64,000 nt of DNA from Gemmatimonas aurantiaca (GTDB lineage: Bacteria; Gemmatimonadota; Gemmatimonadetes; Gemmatimonadales; Gemmatimonadaceae): positions 62,001 to 126,000 of the forward strand of contig NZ_JBBCJO010000009.1 of assembly GCF_037190085.1 (NCBI RefSeq), written 5' to 3'. Made by a program: the position numbers and the translations under genes. Positions within the stretch are counted from its first letter, which is position 1; the number at the start of each line of letters is the position of its first letter. A model generated the notes under the pieces. It worked only from the letters and a program-made list of their open reading frames with translations, had not been told where the DNA came from and made no database searches. Positions 32,783 to 42,000 of the stretch are shown one piece after another.

Positions 32783-34842
32783 GTGTCGGCTGCTTGAGGG
32801 ACGTCCGTTACGGCGGCACGGCGGCGCCGTACCGTCCCCGCGGCGCCGTTCCACACGATGCGCGCCACGCCGTCCTGCGCGATGACTTGTTCGAGGATCG
32901 CTTGCGTCGCCGCCACGCCGCGCACGCCCGCCGGCGCGAAGTTCCACGCCGCGAGGGGGTCTCCAGACACCTCGTCCACGCTGACGCCGTCGAGATCCGC
33001 CAGCAGTTCCGCATCGTTGCCCGGCCACGTGCCCCTATCTCCGACGCGGAGGATCGGGGCATCGGCGGGCGCACCGAGATGCGACCGCATCGCCTCGACG
33101 AGGTTGCGCTTCGAGACACCGGGCGCGAGGACGTCAATCGAATGACTCGATCGCACGACACGCGCGCCGCCGCCTTCGCGAAGCACGACGCCTTCGACGG
33201 CGGCCCACACCTCGTTCACGCGGGACACGTCATGAGGCTCCAGCGTGATCTGCTGCCGACGAATCGTAAGTTCTGCCATCGAGCAGGCGCGCGTCGCACG
33301 AATCGCGGCCGCGAGCGCCGCCAAGCTGCCGTCGATCGGCTCGGTGCGGTCCGGTGCGTCTGTGTCCGCAAGCAGGGCCACCTCGCCGCCGTTGTAGTAC
33401 CCCATGAGGACTCGGCCTAAGTGCTCACGAGGCAGAACCGCCCGCAGCTCGTTGCCGGCTGAGCGACCACGTCCCGACGCGATGCCGAGGGTGATCCCGT
33501 GCCCAAGGAGCCGGACCAGCGCGTTTGCGACTTCCGTGCGCGGACCACGGAAGCGGTCCGACGCGTCGACGAGTGTGCCGTCATAGTCGAACGCGATTCC
33601 GGCGAACGTGCGGCCAGCGAGGGCGTCGCGGGCCGCCGCATAAGCTGCGAGCCACGACGCTCGGTCGTCGTCCGACAAGCCCGCGAAGGGACGTCGCACC
33701 TTCCGCGCAATGGCCCGCTCCACGTCGGACGACCACGTCTCCGCCTGCCGCCCGTGCGGCGACCTTACCTTCTCCGCTTTCGCGGCCCGCGCGGGCCTCA
33801 CAGGATCGACGAGGTCGATGCCCCGGAGCGAGTAGAGCTTGCCGCCGAATGCGGGCACGCCCGGCCGTCCCGGGTCGATGCCCTTCACGCGTCCGATGGT
33901 CTCGACAAGCCGCATCACATCGACAAGTGCTCGGAGTGCGCCACGGAACCCGTATGCGGGCACCTCAAGCTTCGCTTGGGGCACGACCCGCGGGAGGAGC
34001 GCGAGCGTGCGATCGGCCAAGCGCTCGTCCTCGGGCGCGACGAGGGCAAGCACAGCCGTGTCCGGGTGCTTCGCGATCCAGTGGTGCCGCCCGTGCGCGA
34101 AGTTGCGGAAGTCTGCAAGCTGCACCTGCATGAGGCCCGCCTCGGTGCACTTCGACTCGAGGTCCACCGCAGCCGCGCGGGTCGTGTATCCGTGGAGCAC
34201 GATCAACGTCGAAGCGGCTGAAATTTGCTCCGCCTGGGTGCCGACGAGCGACACCCCGGCCCCGGCGAACTCCTGCCACGTACCCGGCAGGGTCTCGTCA
34301 CCGACAGCACGGCTCCCGTGCGGCCGGCTGTCGAGCGCCGACACATACGCCCGGTGCGTCAGGACGGCGAAAGAGAGGAGCGAGTTCGTCGCGAGAAAAC
34401 CATCCCGCCCCGTCGGCGGGCGGACGGCGATCACGCCGGGAGCGGTCGACGCCTCGCGGGCCGCGCTGGCCAAGGGGCTGCTCGGGGCGCCCGTGAGGAT
34501 CCAGCTCACCGGTGGCTCGGCCCCCGCCGATGCGGCGAACGCACGCCGAATGTCTGCATTCCGTCCCCCAGCACTCAACACGGCAACCGCTACCCCGTTT
34601 AGTCCAGCCCCGGCCGCGACCTCCTCGAGGGGCGTAAGCACCTTGGCCAGACGCCCGGTAGCCGCTTGGTGCCAATCGGCGCAGAACTGGGCGGCCGAGA
34701 GCGAGCCGCCCGACCCGATGGCGACGAGCGGGTAGCGCGCCGCACGCCTGATAAGGGCGACGTAGGCGTCGATGTCGATGCCGAGCGACCAGTGGTAGGT
34801 CTCGGGAAAGGCCGAAAGTTCGGAAGCGTAGGGCCGCCCCAT
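32779..34842 (-). CDS. SIS sugar-isomerase domain fused to a HAD phosphatase
   Basis: 687 residues from ATG 34842; a TTG start at 34941 would add 33 unstructured residues. The first ~350 residues are a SIS fold of the GlmS isomerase type: IGSGGSLSAAQ (42-52), LSAGGRNADIRR (~89-100) and a second half with SLVGTQAEQISAASTLIVLH. The last ~280 residues are a HAD hydrolase of the Cof/sucrose-phosphatase style: DYDGTLVD (~418), ASGRGRS (~456), a Lys in VSKRN and the acidic motif GDRGTWPGND (~604). One polypeptide would bind and isomerise a sugar phosphate and also remove phosphate. It is the first gene of the operon. I know of no housekeeping enzyme with this fusion. Confidence 0.78.
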   Translation of the reverse strand: MGRPYASELSAFPETYHWSLGIDIDAYVALIRRAARYPLVAIGSGGSLSAAQFCADWHQAATGRLAKVLTPLEEVAAGAGLNGVAVAVLSAGGRNADIRRAFAASAGAEPPVSWILTGAPSSPLASAAREASTAPGVIAVRPPTGRDGFLATNSLLSFAVLTHRAYVSALDSRPHGSRAVGDETLPGTWQEFAGAGVSLVGTQAEQISAASTLIVLHGYTTRAAAVDLESKCTEAGLMQVQLADFRNFAHGRHHWIAKHPDTAVLALVAPEDERLADRTLALLPRVVPQAKLEVPAYGFRGALRALVDVMRLVETIGRVKGIDPGRPGVPAFGGKLYSLRGIDLVDPVRPARAAKAEKVRSPHGRQAETWSSDVERAIARKVRRPFAGLSDDDRASWLAAYAAARDALAGRTFAGIAFDYDGTLVDASDRFRGPRTEVANALVRLLGHGITLGIASGRGRSAGNELRAVLPREHLGRVLMGYYNGGEVALLADTDAPDRTEPIDGSLAALAAAIRATRACSMAELTIRRQQITLEPHDVSRVNEVWAAVEGVVLREGGGARVVRSSHSIDVLAPGVSKRNLVEAMRSHLGAPADAPILRVGDRGTWPGNDAELLADLDGVSVDEVSGDPLAAWNFAPAGVRGVAATQAILEQVIAQDGVARIVWNGAAGTVRRRRAAVTDVPQAADT

Positions 34843-35168
34843 GCGGGGGTACGTGGACCTCAGGTGGGGACCCGAAGCCTGAGCTACGGTCCGAGCGGGA
34901 GCCGGCGGGGGTCGTGTGGTGAAACTTCGAAAGCTATCCAATGGCGGGCATCAGCGGCCAGTGTGCGCGGGGGGTGAGTAGCCTCTATGACAATTCCTCC
35001 GGCCGTCTCTGATACCATCGCCAACCGCAGCGGCAAGTCCCGAGGTGTTGAAATCCCGATCGCCTGCGGGCGGGCGGGGATTTCGCGTTGGTGCGCGGGC
35101 GACGCGTCCGACGAGTAGCAGATTCGACGGTCGTCTTTCCGAACCGCGCACCGCGTGAAGATGGCAGA
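34843..35168. promoter_or_regulatory. Upstream region of the five-gene operon with a GC-rich hairpin
   Basis: This ~325-bp region must hold the operon promoter on the minus strand. At about 35050-35085 GAAATCCC pairs with GGGATTTC around an inner CGCC/GGCG pairing, giving a strong stem-loop upstream of the gene. I cannot name a promoter box with confidence. Confidence 0.4.
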
Positions 35169-35403
35169 TGCGAACTTGTGGCGCCCGGACGCGACAGTTA
35201 TGACGGCGGACAACAAGCACGACGCACAGTTTTAGGGACAAACTACGAAGTCGCTACACCGACAGGGACGAAATAATGCGCAAAGGGATGCAAGTCCGAT
35301 GACTGCATCCCTTTGCTGTTTATACACTTACCGCGTCGCGACAGTTATGATGGCGGAGATCGCGACAATTATGGTGGCGGAACGCGACAGTTATGGCGGC
35401 GGG
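35169..35403. repeat. Right copy of the direct repeat, with extra iterons
   Basis: This copy has a degenerate iteron at 35169-35188, a good one at 35191-35210 (GCGACAGTTATGACGGCGGA), the hairpin at 35280-35316 and an iteron at 35338-35357. These stand at the same distances as in the left copy. Two further iterons follow at 35362-35381 (GCGACAATTATGGTGGCGGA) and 35384-35403 (GCGACAGTTATGGCGGCGGG). The consensus is GCGACARTTATGRYGGCGGA. The array ends 27 bp from the nrdJ stop codon, so the junction of accessory block and chromosome lies at the 3-prime end of nrdJ. Confidence 0.72.
35280..35316. repeat. Conserved hairpin in the right repeat unit
   Basis: Arms GCAAAGGGATGCA (35280-35292) and TGCATCCCTTTGC (35304-35316), perfect 13-bp stem, loop AGTCCGATGAC identical to the left copy. 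The last pair of the stem is A-T here and C-G at 12509/12521: both arms changed together. Confidence 0.75.
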
Positions 35404-35430
35404 CGACGCCCTCACAGACTCAGCGCGCTC

Positions 35431-38010
35431 TCACCCACACTCACTGAACCCGCACACGTGGCACTTCACGCAACCTTCGGCAAACTCGAGCTGGCTGCCG
35501 CAGTCCGGGCACGTGCCCATGAACACTTCACCACCCACGCCGCCGAACTCGATCTGCGGCTGCACCTGCTCGGCCGCATGCGGCGGACGCGTGATGGGCA
35601 CACCAGCGGCCGGCGTGGGCACCGGCGGCTGCAACGAATTCACCGGGCCCGAAACCACCGATGCGGCGCCACCGTTCAGCAGGTCCTGCTGCACACCCTG
35701 CTTCTCGCGCAGCCACGTCTCCAGCGCGATGCCGATGGCGTCGGGCATAGAAAGCACCTTGTTGGGGCCGAGGCCCACGGCCCGGTCGCTCGAGATGCCA
35801 CGCAACTGACGGTGGATCTCCTGCACGGAGATACCGGAACGCAGCGCGAGTGACACCAACCGGCCGATGGCTTCGGCGTCGGCCATGGCGCTGCCGCCGG
35901 CCTTGCCGAGGCTGAGGAACACTTCGAACGGTTGCCCCTTCTCGTCTTCGGTGATGTTCACGAACATCGTGCCGAGCGGGGTTTCCTTGCGGATGGTGGT
36001 GCCGCGCATGACGTCGGGACGCGCGCGCTTGCCACGACGGCTGGCGTTCTCGGCTTCCGCGCTGAACAGCTGCTTGCGCGTGCGATCGAGTTCGTTCTGC
36101 AGTTCGGCAATGGTGCCCTGCAACTCGCCGATCTCACGCTTGAGCGCAACCTCCGCTTTCGCATCGGCCTTGGGCGCTTCACCGCTCACCGCGGCCTTGG
36201 CGTCTTCCCGCTTGGCCGCGGCATCCTGCGTGGCGCCGGTGCTGAGCACCTGGTTGTCACGCGAGCCGTCACGGTACACCGTCACGCCCTTGCACTTCAT
36301 GTCGTACGCCATCTCGTAGATGGCGCGCACGTCGTCCACCGTGGCGGCAAATCCGAAATTGGTGGTCTTGGAGATGGCCGAGTCGCAGTGCTGCTGATAC
36401 GCGGCCTGCATGCGGATGTGGTACTCGGGCGAGATGTTGTTCGCCGTGTTGAACACCGCCTGCCACTTGGCCGGCACCTCGGCATGCTGCACGCTGCCGG
36501 TCTTCGCGATGCGCTCCATGAGCTCGTCGCTGTACCAGCCTTCGGCCTTGGCAATGGCCACGAAGTCTTCGTTCACATCGGGCATCATCACGCCGGCCTG
36601 ATTGCGCATGAAGGCCACGGCAAAGAGCGGCTCGAGACCCGACGAGCAACCGGCGATGATGGAGATGGTGCCGGTGGGCGCCACGGTGGTGACGTTGCAA
36701 TTGCGCAGCAACTGCATGGGACGGATGCGCTGGCCGTTGGCGTCACGCGCACACGTTTCGTCAGGGCCCCAGATGGACTGCGCCCACTCGGGGAACGCAC
36801 CACGCTCACGCGCCAGACGCTCGCTCTCCTTCTTGCCTTCGACGTCGAGGAACTCCATGACCTTGCGGCCCATCTCCACGCCTTCCGGGCTGTCGTACGG
36901 AATACCGAGCCGCACGAGCATGTCGGCAAAACCCATCACACCCAGGCCGATACGACGGATGCGCTTGGAGAGCGCGTCGATCTCGGGGAGCGGGTACTTG
37001 TTGACGTCGATGATGTTGTCGAGGAAGTGCGTGCTGAGCGCGATGTCGCGGCGCATCGCTTCCCAGTCCACCACGCCATTGCTGACGTAGTGACCGACGT
37101 TGATGGAACCGAGGTTGCACACGTCGTACGGCAGCAGCGGCTGTTCACCACACGGGTTGGTGGCTTCGTAGCTGCCGAGGTGCGGCACCGGGTTGTAGCG
37201 GTTGGCTTCGTCGATGAAGAACACGCCGGGCTCGCCGGTGCGCCACGCGCCGAGGATCATCTTGTCCCATACGTCGCGCGCCCGGAGCTGGCCGGTGACC
37301 TTCTGCGAGACGGGATCGACGAGATCGTAGTCCGTGTCGGCCTTCACGGCCTCCATGAACTTCGTGGTGATGCCGACCGAGATGTTGAAGTTGGTGATCT
37401 TGGTCAGGTCTTCCTTGCACGTGATGAATTCCATCACGTCGGGATGATCGACGCGCAGGATGCCCATGTTCGCGCCACGCCGCGTACCGCCCTGCTTCAC
37501 CGCGTCCGTGCTCGCATCGTAGAGCTGCATGAACGACACGGGGCCCGACGCCACGCCAGTGGTCGAGCGCACCATGCTGCCGCGCGAACGCAGCCGCGAG
37601 AACGAGAAGCCCGTCCCACCGCCGCTCTGATGGATGAGCGCCATGCTGCGCAGCGTGTCGTAGATGCCGCTCTGTCCGTTGCTGAGCGCATCATCGACCG
37701 GCAGCACGAAGCAGGCCGAGAGCTGCCCGAGGGGACGGCCGGCATTCATGAGCGTGGGCGAGTTGGGCTCGAACCGACGCTGCGTCATGAGGAAGTAGAA
37801 TTCCTCGGCGATGGCCTGCACCGCGCCATCCGAGGCGCCGTAGCGACGGTCGGCCTCGGCCACGACCGTGGCGACACGCCAGAACATGTCCTCCGGCTTT
37901 TCCACCGGCTTGCCGGCCTTGTCCTTGACGAGGTAGCGCTTTTCCAGAACGGTGCGCGCGTTCGCGGACAACGTGACCAGGCCTTCCGGGGGCGTCGCGG
38001 AGAAGGGCAT
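35431..38010 (-). CDS. nrdJ: Vitamin B12-dependent ribonucleoside-diphosphate reductase (class II)
   Basis: 859 residues from ATG 38010, preceded by AGGAG at proper distance; the longer frame to 38163 is not needed. Class II landmarks are visible: SACFVLPVDD with the first redox Cys, GGGTGFSFSRLR, and NPCGEQPLLPYDVCNLGSIN carrying the active-site Asn-Cys-Glu. A C-terminal zinc-ribbon-like tail (CPDCG, then CVKCHVCG) ends the protein. It makes deoxyribonucleotides using adenosylcobalamin and so works with or without oxygen. Residues ~640-680 form a coiled coil (LKREIGELQGTIAELQNELD). No cobalamin riboswitch box was seen upstream. The accessory block ends just after its stop. Confidence 0.95.
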   Translation of the reverse strand: MPFSATPPEGLVTLSANARTVLEKRYLVKDKAGKPVEKPEDMFWRVATVVAEADRRYGASDGAVQAIAEEFYFLMTQRRFEPNSPTLMNAGRPLGQLSACFVLPVDDALSNGQSGIYDTLRSMALIHQSGGGTGFSFSRLRSRGSMVRSTTGVASGPVSFMQLYDASTDAVKQGGTRRGANMGILRVDHPDVMEFITCKEDLTKITNFNISVGITTKFMEAVKADTDYDLVDPVSQKVTGQLRARDVWDKMILGAWRTGEPGVFFIDEANRYNPVPHLGSYEATNPCGEQPLLPYDVCNLGSINVGHYVSNGVVDWEAMRRDIALSTHFLDNIIDVNKYPLPEIDALSKRIRRIGLGVMGFADMLVRLGIPYDSPEGVEMGRKVMEFLDVEGKKESERLARERGAFPEWAQSIWGPDETCARDANGQRIRPMQLLRNCNVTTVAPTGTISIIAGCSSGLEPLFAVAFMRNQAGVMMPDVNEDFVAIAKAEGWYSDELMERIAKTGSVQHAEVPAKWQAVFNTANNISPEYHIRMQAAYQQHCDSAISKTTNFGFAATVDDVRAIYEMAYDMKCKGVTVYRDGSRDNQVLSTGATQDAAAKREDAKAAVSGEAPKADAKAEVALKREIGELQGTIAELQNELDRTRKQLFSAEAENASRRGKRARPDVMRGTTIRKETPLGTMFVNITEDEKGQPFEVFLSLGKAGGSAMADAEAIGRLVSLALRSGISVQEIHRQLRGISSDRAVGLGPNKVLSMPDAIGIALETWLREKQGVQQDLLNGGAASVVSGPVNSLQPPVPTPAAGVPITRPPHAAEQVQPQIEFGGVGGEVFMGTCPDCGSQLEFAEGCVKCHVCGFSECG

Positions 38011-38455
38011 TCGACAGAACTCCTGCTGTTTTGGCGTGGGGCGGTGACGGTCGCTGGCGTCGGTCCGGGTGCGTCCCCGGACTATCGGGCGGGGGGCCGA
38101 GCGGGCGCGTATGGTGCCTCCATTCGTGAGGCCGCGCAAGTCGCAAGTTAACGCCTTACCCAACCGTCACTTGCATTTACCATATCACGTACCTGCGAGA
38201 GCAGTGGAGTTGTCCACCGCGCGCAGGTTTGTGTTGCGCAGGCGAGCCCGGCCATTGGAAATTGTGATGTGATCACAGTCGTCATCGACGGTGACACAAC
38301 AGATACGATGCTACAAACTCATGAGTACCAATGTCTTACGGGATAGGAGGCAAACCAGGTCCCTGCACCAAGGGCGCACCAAGCCGCCATGAGTCAAAAG
38401 GGCCACTTGTGACAACTTTCACGAGCCGGCATGCCAACTTGCCTGCTCTCACACA
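38011..38455. promoter_or_regulatory. Upstream region of nrdJ
   Basis: About 445 bp between nrdJ and the preceding minus-strand gene. It contains the perfect palindrome TGTGATCACA at 38268-38277, about 260 bp before the start codon, resembling half-sites of Crp/Fnr-type regulators. No NrdR box pair and no B12 riboswitch core could be recognised by eye. Confidence 0.4.
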
Positions 38456-38488
38456 GGATGACGGCAGTTGCCTGCTGTCACGTCATCC
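38456..38488 (-). terminator. Hairpin after the gamma-carbonic anhydrase gene
   Basis: GGATGACG (38456-38463) pairs with CGTCATCC (38481-38488), and inside it GCAG pairs with CTGC around TTGC. It begins 3 bases beyond the stop codon of the minus-strand gene. No T tract follows, so efficiency is uncertain. Confidence 0.45.
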
Positions 38489-38490
38489 GG

Positions 38491-38985
38491 TCATTCGCTC
38501 TTCACCCGCGGCACACGTCCGGCAAGATGGTGCTGCGCCAATTCCACATACCGGGCCGCGTTTTCGGGAATCCGTTGCTGCTGCGACACGTCGAGCGTAC
38601 GCACCACTTTCCCCGGTATCCCCACCACCAGCGATCCCGGCGGGACCTGCGTGCCTTCGGTCAGCACCGCGCCGGCGGCAATGATGCTCCCCGTGCCCAC
38701 CCGAACGCCGTTGAGCAGCACCGCGCCCATCCCCACCAGCACGCGGTCTTCCAGGATCGTGCCGTGCACCACCGCGCGATGTCCGATCACACAGTCCTCG
38801 CCCACGATGGTCGGCTTGCCGGGATCGGCATGAATCACCGCGCCATCCTGCACGTTGCTGCGTGCACCGATCGTGATCTGCTCCACGTCACCCCGGATCA
38901 CCGCCGTGGGCCACACACTCGTATCCTCGGCCAGGCGCACATCGCCCAGCACGACGGCCGTCTCGTGAATGAAAGGGGTCGCCAT
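38491..38985 (-). CDS. Gamma-class carbonic anhydrase-like protein (left-handed beta-helix)
   Basis: 164 residues from ATG 38985. The whole protein is hexapeptide repeats forming a left-handed beta helix (VVLGDVRLAEDTSVWPTAVI, then IGARSNVQDGAVIHADPG). The three metal-ligand histidines of the gamma-carbonic anhydrase/YrdA group are seen in AVIHAD, VIGHRAVVHG. Such trimeric enzymes hydrate CO2, although for many members activity is unproven. It lies 34 bp downstream of the metalloprotease gene and may share its transcript. A terminator-like hairpin follows directly. Confidence 0.85.
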   Translation of the reverse strand: MATPFIHETAVVLGDVRLAEDTSVWPTAVIRGDVEQITIGARSNVQDGAVIHADPGKPTIVGEDCVIGHRAVVHGTILEDRVLVGMGAVLLNGVRVGTGSIIAAGAVLTEGTQVPPGSLVVGIPGKVVRTLDVSQQQRIPENAARYVELAQHHLAGRVPRVKSE

Positions 38986-39019
38986 ATCGTCTCTCTATCA
39001 GGCTATCAGGTCGAACGTT

Positions 39020-42000
39020 TCAGAAGTACCCGCCCAGCGTGACGTAGAATGCACCGCCACGTTTCACCCCGACCGGCGCCACATACGGAGCCGCCGCGCC
39101 GATACGCACGCGATACGGGGTGTCGTACTGCACGGCCACGTCGAGCACGAGCTCCGCGCCCGCCGACGCGATCCAGCCATCGCGCTCGCCGATGCGATTG
39201 CACACCGGCGTGACCGTCGCGGCCAGCGACGACGGGCACCACGCACGCGCGGCGTCACTGAACACCGCCAGCGACATCCGGTCGGCATACACCGTGAACG
39301 GACTCGGTACCCGACTGAACATCATCAGCGGCGCACGATATTCCGCGCTGCCGCCAAGTGCCCGGATACCGCGCTGCACACCGGGTGCCACCCCACGCAG
39401 CGGAAAGGAGCGCGCAGGATCACCGATCACGACACCGGGCACGAGTTCCGCACTCACGCCACTCACACCGCCCACGCTGAACTCGGTGGCACTCTTGTTG
39501 TCGGCAATGCCCGCCGTGGTACGCAGAGCGAGCACATGCCGGGCATATCCCGGCAACGGCAGGGGCACGAACCCCCGTCCGTTGATGATGGTGCGCCACG
39601 AGCCGGTGGACGGATCGTCTTCGCGCCATCGATAGCCCGTGCTGTGCGACAACGTGATGCCTTCTTCGACCGACACCGCACGTGTGGCGAGTCGGGCCGT
39701 GGAGAAACTGCCGTTCATGAACAACGACGGATATCGCGTACCGCTGCGCAATGTGGAGTTGGCCGGTCCCAGCGCGGAGTCGACATCGGCCGTGAAATCC
39801 CGCAGCTCGTATTGCGCGCCCAGCGTGGTGGACACGCTCCAGCGAATGCGCGGCACCGACCAGGTGGACGTCATCGTGACGAACCGGCGGCGGCGCGCCA
39901 CGAGCCCCAGCGTCGCTCCGGTGGACGTGGTGGAACGGAATGACCCATCCCATTCCTGCGATGCGGTCACGTCGAACACCGGTACGCCCAGTCCAGCGAA
40001 ACGATAGGCGATGTGTCCGTCGGTTTCGCGATACCCAGGCTGCACGAGCATCGATGCGCTCCAGGCATGACGACCCAGAATATCCACGGCACTACTGCTC
40101 GCGCCGATGGTCATGCGTCCGTCACGTCCTTCGCCCACCTGCGGCAGCCAGTAGCGGGGGATCAACTGCCTCCAGGCGCGATACGGACGCGATGATTGCT
40201 GTACGAGGCGAGCGGAATCGGGCACCGGCGGCGGCGTGACCGTGTTGCGCACCGGATACCAGGCGGCCCGCGCCATCGGTCCGGTGGTATCGAGCGTCGC
40301 ATACGCCACATGATTGCCATCGGCGCGGAAGAACAGCGCGGCCACACGCTTCCCATCAGGCGACACACTGGGCTCGTACACGGCCGTGCTGACATGGCTG
40401 GCCTGCGTCACCTCGGCGCGCTCGTCGCGCCAACGCAGCGTATCCACGTGCGCATTCGTGGAGGTCGCATCGAATGCAGTGGTCTCCAGTTGCATGCGTC
40501 CACTGCGATCGCTGGCCCACACGAGACGTTTTCCATCGGGTGTGAACGACGGACTCTCGAACACCGCGCGGGCGCCGGCCACGGCGGCACGCAACACGCC
40601 GAGGCTGTCGAGCACCACGATGCGCTGCTCACCGGTGGGCAGCAGTTGCACGGCCACGATGTGCGTGCCATCGGGTGACCAGCGGGGTTCCGCCCACCGC
40701 TCATCGGAACGGACACCGGTGAGCATCCGGATGTTGCCGTCTGCCGATACGCGCACCAACCGACTGACATTGGCTTCGATCTGCACGGCCACGATGACTC
40801 CATCCCCGCGCACATCGGGCATGACGAGCCGAGCACCATGCGTCAGCGCGGATTCGGCACCCGCAGGGCTTTCCTGCCGATACAGATCGCTGCGGGTGAC
40901 ATACGGATCGCGGCGTTCGGTCTGCGCAAAGACCACCTCGCTGTCGGAAGGCACATTCACATCGAGGCTGTTGCGCCGCGCCCGGCGCATGGCGCGCGCG
41001 TCACGCTCCGCGGCCGCGACATACATGCCGGTGACTTCACGGCCGGTCGCCGCGCTCCACATCAGCGAATCGTTCCCCAGCCAGCGCGGTGACTCGGCGT
41101 ACCAGCCCTCGGTACTCACGATGGTCCAGGCGGTGTCGCCGGTCCGATCGGGCATGTGGGCTGCGATAGAATCGCGCAATACCCCGTACATCGCGTCGAA
41201 GGACGCACCGAATCCGATGCGCGAGGCGCGCGAGAGCAGGAACGGCAGCGGATACGACGCCGTAGCATCGACGAAAGCACGCATGCCATCGACCCGCTGC
41301 GTGGCACCATGATGCATCAGCATACTGCCATACGCGTACGCCGCCTGTCCTCTCGGAAAGCGCGACGTGGCGAGACTCCAGCGTGAAGGCGGCCACCAGG
41401 TGCTGTCCTGCACGGCCGCGCGCACGTAGGCGGGAAACTCCGTGGCCACGATACGCCCGCTGCCGGTGAACTTGCTTTCGTAGTGCACCGCCAGCCCTTC
41501 CTTCACCCAGCTTGGCGTGAAGGCATTGGGAAAGAACAACGGATTGCGTCCGAACACCCAGCGCCCCGCGCGCCAGAGACCACGCGCACGGTCGATGTGA
41601 AAGACGTGAGCCAGTTCATGCGTGACCACGAGCGGCAGCCATTCATCGTGAAAACGCAGCTCGCGCATTCCCACCGGCGGCGCGGCAAAGATGGTCACCC
41701 GATTGGTGGGGAACACCTGTGCCAGGCCATTGCTCGCGTCGACGTTGTCGGTGAGCAGCAGATCGACGGGGCCGGCCGGTTCGGCCAGTTCGGTGGCGAG
41801 CTGTGCCCACGCCCGCTCTCCGATGACTGCCACCTGTCGGGCGAGGGAATCGAGGGCGGCCTGATAGTGCACGCGCAGATGTGGCGTCACGATGGTGCGG
41901 ACCGGTCCACGCGGATCGCTCTGTGCACGCGCGACGCATGGCATCAGTGCCGCGCTGCCGAACAGGCCAAACATGCCGGACAGCAGCGCAGCCATGCCCC

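Noticed and set aside
35932..38151. 739-residue plus-strand frame opposite nrdJ
   Set aside because: It is the antisense shadow of nrdJ in a GC-rich gene; His/Arg/Val-rich composition and no family character.
38011..38490. Cobalamin riboswitch ahead of nrdJ
   Set aside because: Looked for because the enzyme needs B12, but no B12 box or matching core was seen on the minus strand.
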